Assembly (NCBI RefSeq): GCF_018139695.1
Contig: NZ_JAGSOG010000075.1
Location: forward strand, 1 to 33,871
Source of the DNA: Actinospica durhamensis
Lineage (GTDB): Bacteria > Actinomycetota > Actinomycetes > Streptomycetales > Catenulisporaceae
DNA length: 33,871 bases
Reading direction: 5' to 3'
Part shown: piece after piece, positions 24,712-32,095 of the stretch
Position numbering within the stretch: the first letter of the stretch is position 1
Layout: every line of letters starts with the position of its first letter
The notes under the pieces: generated by a model
Seen by the model: the letters and a program-made list of their open reading frames with translations, nothing else
What the model was told of the DNA's origin: nothing
Database searches by the model: none
Made by a program: the position numbers and the translations under genes

Positions 24712-26123
24712 TGATCACGCTCGCCGAACACATCCTTCGGCGCGCGGCGCGCAGCCCGCAGGCCCCGGCCGTCGAGGGCGCGGTCCGCTGGAGCTACGGC
24801 GAACTCGCCGAGCGCGCCCGACGGCTCGCCGAGGAACTACGGGAGCTGACACCCGAGGGCTCGCTCGTGGCCTCGGAGGCGGCCTCGGCGCACGCCGGAG
24901 CCGTGGCGCTGCTCGCGGCCGGTTCGGCGCGGCGGGCGCTGCTGCCGGTGGAGACGACGTACCCGGAGGAGTACCGCGAGGGCGTGCTGCGGGACGCGCG
25001 GGTCGCCGCCGTCCTGCGCGAGGACCCGGACGGCGAACTGTCGGTGGCCGTGCCCGGGCTGCCGGACGCGCGCCTGGGCATGCGCGGGATCGCGTACGTG
25101 CTCTACACCTCGGGCTCCACGGGCCGGCCGAAGGGCGTCGTCGTCTCGCACGAGGCGCTGCTGGCCCGGACGACGGCGCTGCCGATCACCCCCGGCCTCA
25201 CGCCCGGGGAGTCGATGCTCGCCCTGTCCGCGCTCTCGTTCGACATCTCCGTCGCCGAACTGCTGCTGCCGCTCTACGTCGGCGGCCGCATGGTCTCGGC
25301 CCCGCCCGGGGCGCGGCGCGACCAGGAGCTGTTCCAGGACTTCGTCGAGGACTGCCGACCCGACGTGCTGCAGGCGACGCCGAGCTACTGGCGGCTCGCG
25401 CTGGCCTGCGGGTGGAAGGGGGCGCCGGACGCCAGACTGTGGAGCGCGGGCGAGGCGTTGACCGAGTCCCTCGCCGCCGATCTGCTCCCCCGCTGCGCCG
25501 AGCTGTGGAACGTCTACGGCCCGACGGAGACGACGATCTACGCCACTGCCACCCTGGTGCGCTCGGCCGAGGAGATACGCCTCGGCGACCCGCTGCCGGG
25601 GACCGGACTGCTGCTCGCGGAGCCGGAGGGCGAGATCGTGCTGTACGGCACCGGTCTGGCCGAGGGCTATCTGGACCGGGACGAGCTGACCGCGGAGCGC
25701 TTCCCGGTCCTGGAGACGCCCGACGGACCGCGGCGCTGCTACCGCACCGGCGATCGGGGCAGGTTCCATCCGGACGGCGGTCTCGAGTTCCTCGGCCGAC
25801 TCGACGACCAGGTCAAGGTGCACGGAAACCGGGTCGAGCTCGGGCATGTGGAGTCGGTCTTCGAGTCCTGCGAAGGGGTGCACGAGGTGGTCGCCCTGCT
25901 GCTCGACGCGGCGGAGCCGGAGCAGCCCTGCCTCGGCGTGGTCGTGGTGGCCGAGCCGGATGTGACGCGCCGCCGGCTGCGTGAGCACGCTCTGCGGCTG
26001 CTGCCCCGGCCGATGATCCCCGAGCAGATCATCGTCACCCACGAGCCGCTTCCCCGTACCCCGGCCGGGAAGGCGGACCGGGTCGCGCTGCGCGGGAGGT
26101 ACGCGCCGGGGAACGAACGGTGA
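24711..26123 (+). CDS. Stand-alone NRPS-type adenylation enzyme
   Basis: A 470-residue protein with all core adenylation motifs: YTSGSTGRPKG (A3, residues 132-142), FDISVAELLLP (A4), NVYGPTETT (A5), YRTGDRG (A7), GRLDDQVKVHGNRVELGHVE (A8) and PRTPAGKADR (A10), whose Lys closes the active site. It activates an amino or similar acid as the AMP ester and loads the adjacent carrier. By hand alignment to the GrsA Phe domain, the ten specificity residues read D I A Q W A V I Y K. The leading Asp indicates an alpha-amino acid with a free amino group. I do not recognise this code as a standard amino acid. There is no attached condensation or thioesterase domain. Confidence 0.9.
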   Translation: MITLAEHILRRAARSPQAPAVEGAVRWSYGELAERARRLAEELRELTPEGSLVASEAASAHAGAVALLAAGSARRALLPVETTYPEEYREGVLRDARVAAVLREDPDGELSVAVPGLPDARLGMRGIAYVLYTSGSTGRPKGVVVSHEALLARTTALPITPGLTPGESMLALSALSFDISVAELLLPLYVGGRMVSAPPGARRDQELFQDFVEDCRPDVLQATPSYWRLALACGWKGAPDARLWSAGEALTESLAADLLPRCAELWNVYGPTETTIYATATLVRSAEEIRLGDPLPGTGLLLAEPEGEIVLYGTGLAEGYLDRDELTAERFPVLETPDGPRRCYRTGDRGRFHPDGGLEFLGRLDDQVKVHGNRVELGHVESVFESCEGVHEVVALLLDAAEPEQPCLGVVVVAEPDVTRRRLREHALRLLPRPMIPEQIIVTHEPLPRTPAGKADRVALRGRYAPGNER

Positions 26124-27154
26124 CGCACGCCGAATTCCTCGACAGCCTCGCCGGTGTGGACGCGGGCGCCTTCGACGCACTCGGCGCGCAGGTCGTCCCG
26201 GCCACCTGCCACGAGCGTCTGCTGCGCTTCGAGGCCGACCGGCGCTGGCGGGCCGGCTATCTGAGCGTCACCGCCGAAGACGGGACACTGGTGGCCGCGG
26301 TGCCGTTCCACCACACCACCGCGCCCCGCTGGCCGGACCCGGCCTACGACCCGCGCTCCTGGGGATTCGATGCGTCCGAGGTCCCAGGCTCCTACCTGTT
26401 CGTCGGCGGCGTCACCGATCTGCGCGCGGACCTGCACGTCGAGGACGCTCGGATCCGCGAGACCCTGCGGAAGCTGGCCCAGCGCGCGGCGGGCGACGGG
26501 CAGGCCCTGTGCCTTCCCTATGTCGGCGAGGGAACGCACACGCAGGTCTCGGCGGCGCTCGGCGACCTCGTGCACTGGGTCGCCCTCGGCGAGGAGGCCG
26601 ACTTCTCGCACCACCTCGGGCCTGAGCCCGAACCGCTGGGATCGCGGGTGCGCGGGGTGTTGAACCGCGATCGGCGGCTGATCGAGAAGGCTCAGGTCGA
26701 GACGGGGATCAGTACGTGGCCCGCGGTGGCGTCGCACGCGGCCGAGGTGATCGCGGATCACAACGACCGCAAGGGAAAACCCGACCATCCCGAGTTCGTG
26801 GAGCTGCGCTACGAGGAGTGGTGCGCGTTCGAGTCGGTGGAGGTGCTCGTCTTCACAGCCAGAGCGGCCGGGTGCGCCGGATATCTCACCGCGTTGCGCC
26901 GCCGCGGCGGGCTCGACCTTCACCTCCAGGAGATCGGCCTGACCGGGCAGGAGGGGCCGGAGCGGATCGCCGTGTACGTGAGCCTGCTGTATCACCAGCC
27001 GATGGCGTTCGCGCGGGACCAGGGGCTGCGGGTACTGACCGCGGGGATCGCCGCCCGCACTCCGAAGGCCTCGCGCGGCGCGCGCTTCCGCCCGCTCTAC
27101 GGAGGGCTGATGGACGCGGCCGCGGTCCGCGCCTTCGCCGGGGCGGCGGCGTGA
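26120..27154 (+). CDS. FemX/BioF2-type GNAT-fold acyltransferase
   Basis: A 344-residue protein starting at GTG in a GTGA overlap. It looks like the double-GNAT family that includes FemABX-type peptidyltransferases and BioF2-like proteins: an N-terminal GNAT-like half with GYLSVTAEDGTLVAAVPFH, a middle helix region (RVRGVLNRDRRLIEKAQVE), and a second half with AGYLTALRRRGGLDLHLQEIG and LYHQPMAFARDQGLRVLTAG. FemX-type enzymes form amide bonds from aminoacyl-tRNA; other members use acyl-CoA or carrier substrates. In a cluster without condensation domains, it could transfer the aminoacyl group from the carrier or a tRNA. The C-terminal RTPKASRGARFRPLYGG is a typical ending. I am fairly sure of the fold and unsure of the donor. 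Confidence 0.7.
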   Translation: MTHAEFLDSLAGVDAGAFDALGAQVVPATCHERLLRFEADRRWRAGYLSVTAEDGTLVAAVPFHHTTAPRWPDPAYDPRSWGFDASEVPGSYLFVGGVTDLRADLHVEDARIRETLRKLAQRAAGDGQALCLPYVGEGTHTQVSAALGDLVHWVALGEEADFSHHLGPEPEPLGSRVRGVLNRDRRLIEKAQVETGISTWPAVASHAAEVIADHNDRKGKPDHPEFVELRYEEWCAFESVEVLVFTARAAGCAGYLTALRRRGGLDLHLQEIGLTGQEGPERIAVYVSLLYHQPMAFARDQGLRVLTAGIAARTPKASRGARFRPLYGGLMDAAAVRAFAGAAA

Positions 27155-28425
27155 CGGAGTCGGTCGGTGTTCCCTATGCCCCGGGCGGGGCCGCGATGCT
27201 GCCGGACCTCTACCGGGCTTCGCTCGGGGTCTGCGAAGTCGTGATTTTGTTACGACGCGAGCACGTCACGGCCGAGCCAGAGCTGCTCGACGCGGCGGAA
27301 GACCTCTTCGACAGAGTCCTGACGGTGGACGCGGACTGGGTCCAGCATCCGCCGACGGATCTGGCCGGCCTGGTGTGCTTCAACGACGAGTACGTCGACG
27401 CGGTGGACACGGCGCTCGGGCGGGACCCGGCCGCATGGGACAAGCTGCGTCAACGCGAACTGCTCGCCCGCGCCGACGCGACCCGGATACAGGCGCGCGG
27501 CGTCGACTCACCCGAGGATCTGCGTGCGGCGGTCGCGGAACTGCGCCTCCCGGGCGTGCTCAAGCCTCGTCGCGGCGTCGGCGGAGCGGGCGTGACGTTC
27601 CTCGACTCCCCCGCGCGGCTCGAGGATGTCGCGCGGACCCGCCGGGCCTGGTCCGGACTGCTCTACGAGCAGCTGATTCCGACCGGTCGGCATCCTTCGG
27701 GCGTCGAGTGGCTCGCCGACCACGTCTCGGTCGAGACCGTCTCGACCGCGGCGGGCCGTCATCACGTCGCAGTCTTCGACAAGCTGCCGGTCTCGATCAC
27801 TCCGGGCGGCGGCCCCGACGGCTGCAACGCGGTGAGTACCACCGGCAGCCTCGGGCCGAGCAGGCTGCCCGAGGAGCGCCGCAAAGCCGTGCTGGACTGC
27901 GTGGATCATGCGCTCGACGCCCTCGGCGTGACCTGGCGAGTTACCCACACCGAGGTGCGCGTCACGCACGATCGGGTGGAGGTCATCGAGGTCAACGGGC
28001 GCGTCGGCGGCCACGTGCACCGGCTGCTGCAACGTCTGCACGGCCCTGACCTGCTGCGCGCGTCGCTGTGCTGCGCCCTCGGCCGCGAGCCGGAAGACCT
28101 TGCATCGGTCCCGAGCGGCCACGCCGCCGCGTTGTTCCCGGTGTTCTCCCAGCGCAGCGGCCCGGTCCGGTCGAAGGTGCGCCGCGCCGAGGTGCAGCGG
28201 CTGCCCGGAGTCGTCGCCGTGGACGATTTCGCCGATTCCGGCCGAGCGCGCGAGGCCGACGGGTCGCGCGTCGCGACGTTGCGCATCGAGGCCGAGGACC
28301 AGGCCTCACTCGACCAATACGTCTTCGAGACCTGCGACGGGCTCGCCGCGCTCTACGCCTCGGACGGCCTGCCTGATGAGCCGTGGTTCGCACAGTTCGC
28401 CGGGCGAGGAGGAGATCGACCATGA
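27151..28425 (+). CDS. ATP-grasp carboxylate-amine ligase
   Basis: A 424-residue protein with GTG start in a GTGA overlap. LPGVLKPRRGVGGAGVTFLD (residues 133-152) is the ATP-grasp lysine and glycine-loop region with Lys138 expected at the nucleotide. THTEVR (Glu268) and VEVIEVNGRVGGH (Glu280, Asn282) supply the magnesium ligands. These enzymes make an acyl phosphate and join it to an amine; many build dipeptides or amides in natural products. Codon 34 is TTA (27250-27252), within a run of uncommon codons ATT TTG TTA CGA. I found no other in-frame TTA in the operon. If bldA control works in this organism, this gene would be a translational gate. Confidence 0.85.
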   Translation: MTESVGVPYAPGGAAMLPDLYRASLGVCEVVILLRREHVTAEPELLDAAEDLFDRVLTVDADWVQHPPTDLAGLVCFNDEYVDAVDTALGRDPAAWDKLRQRELLARADATRIQARGVDSPEDLRAAVAELRLPGVLKPRRGVGGAGVTFLDSPARLEDVARTRRAWSGLLYEQLIPTGRHPSGVEWLADHVSVETVSTAAGRHHVAVFDKLPVSITPGGGPDGCNAVSTTGSLGPSRLPEERRKAVLDCVDHALDALGVTWRVTHTEVRVTHDRVEVIEVNGRVGGHVHRLLQRLHGPDLLRASLCCALGREPEDLASVPSGHAAALFPVFSQRSGPVRSKVRRAEVQRLPGVVAVDDFADSGRAREADGSRVATLRIEAEDQASLDQYVFETCDGLAALYASDGLPDEPWFAQFAGRGGDRP

Positions 28426-30326
28426 CCTACGCCGCGTACGCGTGCTCGACCTCTGTGATCCAGGGTGGCGAACTCGAGTTCCGACTTGTGCCCGGAGCCG
28501 ATCCGCTTCCGCCCGGCCGGAGCGTGAGCATCGTCGACATCGCCCGGGACGAGGTGCGCGGCACCTTCGAGGTCGCGGAGGAGTGTCTCCGCCTTCGTAT
28601 TCCGCGCGAGTGGCCGAGCAGCCTCTACCGCGCCGACTTCGGCCCCGAGGGTGGCTCGGTCTGGTTCGTGGTGCGCGCGGCCGAGCCGGCCACCGCGGCC
28701 CGCATCCTGGTCTCGATCCCGTTCACGACCTGGGAGGCGTACAACCGCCGAGGCGAGCCGGGCCAGAGCATCTACTGGAGCGAGCAGCCCGACCGCGCGC
28801 ACCGGGTGACCTTCGACCGGCCCGGCGCCGATCCCGATCCGCAGGGCTGGGAGGAGGACGTGGCGCGCTGGCTCGCGCGCACCGGGCACGACGCCGACTA
28901 CTGCTCCAACATCGACCTGCACCGCGAGCCCGGGCTGCTGCGCGGCTACCGGCTGCTGATGTGCGTCGGGCACGACGAGTACTGGTCCTGGGAGATGCGC
29001 GACGCGGTCGAGGACTTCGTCACCGGCGGCGGCAATCTGGCGATCCTGAGCGGCAACACCTGCTGGTGGCAGATCCGGCTCGAGGACGACGGGCGCACCA
29101 TGGTCTGCTACCGCGATCCGGTGCTCGACCCCGTCGCCGCCACCGATCCGCGCCGGGTCACCACCGAGTGGTCCAGCCCGCTGATCAACCGTCCGGAGAA
29201 CACGCTGACCGGACTCGGCTTCCGCCGCGGCGCCGGATGCTGGACCTCGTTCGCGCACTTCGCGCACGAGACCTACCGGGTCGCGTTCGCCGACCACTGG
29301 GTGTTCGCCGGCACCGGCCTGCGCGACGGCGACCGCTTCGGCCGCGGCGCGGTCGGTTACGAGGTGGACGCGGCCGAGGTCGAGTGGGTCGGCGGCGTGC
29401 CGCGCGCCACCGGCCGCGACGGCACTGCCCCGTCCTTCACCGTGCTCGGCACGGCCGATCTGCGGCACTGGCGCGAGTACGGCCAGGCCGGGCAGAGCAC
29501 CGTGGGCGTGTTCGACCTCGGCGCCGGCCGCGTGTTCAACACCGGGAGCATCGGCTGGGGGCCAAAGCTCAGCGACCCCGTGCTGCACCGCATCGTGGAC
29601 AACGTGGTGCGCCGGTTCACCGAGCCGCGCGACGACTCGCGCTGGGAGGCGCTCGGCCCGGCTCCGGAGCTGACCGCGATGACCGCCTCGGGGACGCGGC
29701 TGTACGGCGTGGACGCGGACGGGGCGCTGTACACCCGCGAGATCTGCCCGCAGAACCTCCCGTGGACGGCGGTGGAAGGCGAGCCGGCGCTGGAGACCGT
29801 GGCGCTGGCCGCTCCTCGCGAGACCATGGGCGGACTTCCGCAGGGTCTTTACGCGCTCGACCGCAGCGGAGAGATCCGTTACCGGGACGCCGAGCCGGAG
29901 CCGGCGCCGTGGACCGCGCTCGGCATGGCGCCCGCAGGCTGCACCACCTTGGCCGCGTGCCACGAGGGCCTCTACGCCACCGGCGCCGGGCGGCTGTATT
30001 TCACCGCGTTCGAAGCGCTGGCGAAGTCCGGCGCGGACGCACAGTGGACTGACATCGGGCAGACCCCGCAGCTCACGTCGCTGTCGTCGGTGAACGGAAG
30101 GCTCTACGGGCTCACCGAGGACGATTTCGTCGTCAGCAGGCTGCCTTCGCTCCACCCGGAGCCCTGGACTTCGCTCGGCGCCGCCGACGGCAGCCGCATC
30201 CTGGCCGTGCACGCCGGCGTACTGCTCGGCTACGCCGCTGACCGCACACCCCGGCTGCGCTCGCGGCCGGTGGTCGGCCCGGGCATCGCGGTCGAGACCC
30301 TCCCGAGCAGACCCTCCCATGAGTAA
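28422..30326 (+). CDS. N,N-dimethylformamidase-like protein fused to a five-repeat propeller
   Basis: A 634-residue protein; ATG in an ATGA overlap with GAGGAG seven bases upstream. Residues 1-90 form a beta-rich N-terminal part. About 90-400 matches the large-subunit C-terminal domain of N,N-dimethylformamidase: SIPFTTWEAYNRRGE, LLMCVGHDEYWSWEMRDAVE, GGGNLAILSGNTCWWQIR, GAGRVFNTGSIGWG. That enzyme is an iron amidohydrolase with Tyr and Glu ligands; I cannot assign its ligands here safely. From about 408 there are five repeats beginning with Trp (408, 448, 497, 542, 582), each followed by about 40-49 residues with RLYGV-type strands, like the five-bladed tachylectin-2 propeller, which binds sugars. 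There is no signal peptide, so it is probably cytosolic. A biosynthetic amidase or deformylase is one option. Confidence 0.75.
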   Translation: MTYAAYACSTSVIQGGELEFRLVPGADPLPPGRSVSIVDIARDEVRGTFEVAEECLRLRIPREWPSSLYRADFGPEGGSVWFVVRAAEPATAARILVSIPFTTWEAYNRRGEPGQSIYWSEQPDRAHRVTFDRPGADPDPQGWEEDVARWLARTGHDADYCSNIDLHREPGLLRGYRLLMCVGHDEYWSWEMRDAVEDFVTGGGNLAILSGNTCWWQIRLEDDGRTMVCYRDPVLDPVAATDPRRVTTEWSSPLINRPENTLTGLGFRRGAGCWTSFAHFAHETYRVAFADHWVFAGTGLRDGDRFGRGAVGYEVDAAEVEWVGGVPRATGRDGTAPSFTVLGTADLRHWREYGQAGQSTVGVFDLGAGRVFNTGSIGWGPKLSDPVLHRIVDNVVRRFTEPRDDSRWEALGPAPELTAMTASGTRLYGVDADGALYTREICPQNLPWTAVEGEPALETVALAAPRETMGGLPQGLYALDRSGEIRYRDAEPEPAPWTALGMAPAGCTTLAACHEGLYATGAGRLYFTAFEALAKSGADAQWTDIGQTPQLTSLSSVNGRLYGLTEDDFVVSRLPSLHPEPWTSLGAADGSRILAVHAGVLLGYAADRTPRLRSRPVVGPGIAVETLPSRPSHE

Positions 30327-30352
30327 GACCCCCCATCAGAGAGAGAAGAGCG

Positions 30353-32095
30353 ATGGCACGCACCTATCCGCTCCCTGACGAGCGGATACCGCCACTGACC
30401 GGGAACGCGGCCCGCACGCCGCACGGGTTCATGCTCTGGGTCGCCCGCATCCAGGCCTCGTCGATCGCGCTCGGCGCCGGCTGGGGCTCGGTGTGGATGC
30501 TGGGCGTCGGCCTGATCCCGGCCGCGGTGGGGCACGCGGTGGACCGGGGCGTGGTGCCGCGCGACGGAGCCGCGGTGCTCGGCTGGAGCCTCGGCATCGT
30601 GGGGATGGCCGCGGTGATCGCGTACGCCGGGGCGCGGCGGCACTACAACGCCGTGACGAACTGGCTGTCCGCCGCGTACATCGTGCTGCAGCTGCTCAGC
30701 CGTCAGGCCGTACGGGTCGGCGCGGGGCTGCCGAGCATGATCTCCTCGGGCGAGGTGGTCGCGATCGGCGCCGGCGACGCGGAGTCGATGGCGAACTTCT
30801 TCGACGTGCTCGCGCGCCTGGCCGGCAGCACGGTCACGGTCGCGGTGGTGGCCGTCATCATGCTCGACGCCTCCTGGCGGGTCGGCCTGGTCGTGCTGAT
30901 CGGCGTTCCGGTGACGATGGCGCTCACGGCGTGGCTGCTGCGCCCGCTGCAACGGCGCCAGGAGCGCTACCGGGAGCAGCAGGCGGAACTCGGCGGGCAG
31001 GCCGTGGACATCGCGCAGGGAATCAGGATTCTGCGCGGCATAGGCGGGGAGACGGCGTTCGCCGAGCGGTACCGGCGCACGTCCGGCGAGGTGCTCACCA
31101 GCGGGCTGCGGGTGGGCCGGATCGAGGCGCTGATGGCCGGGCAGGCGGTGCTGTTCCCCGGCCTGCTCTCGGTGCTGGTGACGTGGCTGGCCGCGACGTA
31201 CCTGGCGCACGGCGAGATCAGCGCCGGGCAGCTGGTCGCGTTCTACGGGTACACCGCGTTCCTCACCCTGCCGATGGCGATCTTCAGCGAGGCGATCGGG
31301 GCGCTCGCCGCGGCCCGGGTCGCCGCCGCGCACATCCTCGGACTGATCACGCTCGAACCCGTGGTGGCCGACCCCGAGACGCCGCTCGACCCGCCCGAGC
31401 CCGGCGCCGACCTCACCGACCAGGAGACCGGACTGCGCATCCGCGTCGGCGAACTGCTCGGCATCGTATGCGCCGATCCCGACGAGGCGGCGCCGCTCGC
31501 CGAGCGTCTCGCCCGCTACCGCGACGGCTCGGTCACCCTCGGGGCCGCTCCGCTCGACCGGCTCGCGCTCGCGACCGTGCGGGAGCGGATCCTGTTGCTG
31601 CGCAACGGCGACCGCTTCTTCCCCGGGACGCTGCGCGCGAGCCTGTCCGGCGCCACGCCTCATACGGACGCGGAGCTCGAGGCCGCCCTGCACGCGGCCG
31701 CTGCGGACGACGTACTCGAGGGCCTCGGCGAGGGACTCGAGAGCGAGGTCGCGGACGCCGGGCGCAACTTCTCCGGCGGGCAGCTCCAGCGGCTCCGGCT
31801 CGCCCGGGCACTGCTGGCCGGCCCCGAGATCCTCATCGCCGTCGAGGCCACCAGCGCCGTGGACACGCTGACCGAAGTACGCATGATCGAACGCCTCGCC
31901 GCCTACCGGGAGGCTCGCGGCACGGTCGTGTTCACCACGAGCCCGCTCGTCCTCGATCGCTGCGACCGCGTCGTCTTCCTGCGCGGCGGCCGCGCGGCCG
32001 AGGGCGGCCACCGCGACCTGATGACCGCCGAGCCCACCTACCGTGCGCTCATCGCCCGCGAATCCGCCCAGGAAGACGAAGGAGCACTGCGGTGA
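30353..32095 (+). CDS. ABC exporter half with degenerate ATP-binding site but intact signature
   Basis: A 580-residue type IV ABC exporter half (six membrane segments in about residues 25-320, nucleotide domain from about 350). The nucleotide domain is heavily altered. The Walker A strand reads GELLGIVCADPDEAAPLAE with no GxxGxGKS loop, the Walker B Asp is Val497 (ILIAVEATSAVD), though Glu498 is kept, and the H-loop His position reads Ser in FTTSPL. The signature FSGGQ (473-477) is intact. It can therefore complete the ATP site of a partner but not bind ATP normally itself. The partner is the next gene, overlapping by GTGA. It starts 26 bases after the formamidase-like gene, so it belongs to the same operon and probably exports the product. 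Confidence 0.88.
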   Translation: MARTYPLPDERIPPLTGNAARTPHGFMLWVARIQASSIALGAGWGSVWMLGVGLIPAAVGHAVDRGVVPRDGAAVLGWSLGIVGMAAVIAYAGARRHYNAVTNWLSAAYIVLQLLSRQAVRVGAGLPSMISSGEVVAIGAGDAESMANFFDVLARLAGSTVTVAVVAVIMLDASWRVGLVVLIGVPVTMALTAWLLRPLQRRQERYREQQAELGGQAVDIAQGIRILRGIGGETAFAERYRRTSGEVLTSGLRVGRIEALMAGQAVLFPGLLSVLVTWLAATYLAHGEISAGQLVAFYGYTAFLTLPMAIFSEAIGALAAARVAAAHILGLITLEPVVADPETPLDPPEPGADLTDQETGLRIRVGELLGIVCADPDEAAPLAERLARYRDGSVTLGAAPLDRLALATVRERILLLRNGDRFFPGTLRASLSGATPHTDAELEAALHAAAADDVLEGLGEGLESEVADAGRNFSGGQLQRLRLARALLAGPEILIAVEATSAVDTLTEVRMIERLAAYREARGTVVFTTSPLVLDRCDRVVFLRGGRAAEGGHRDLMTAEPTYRALIARESAQEDEGALR

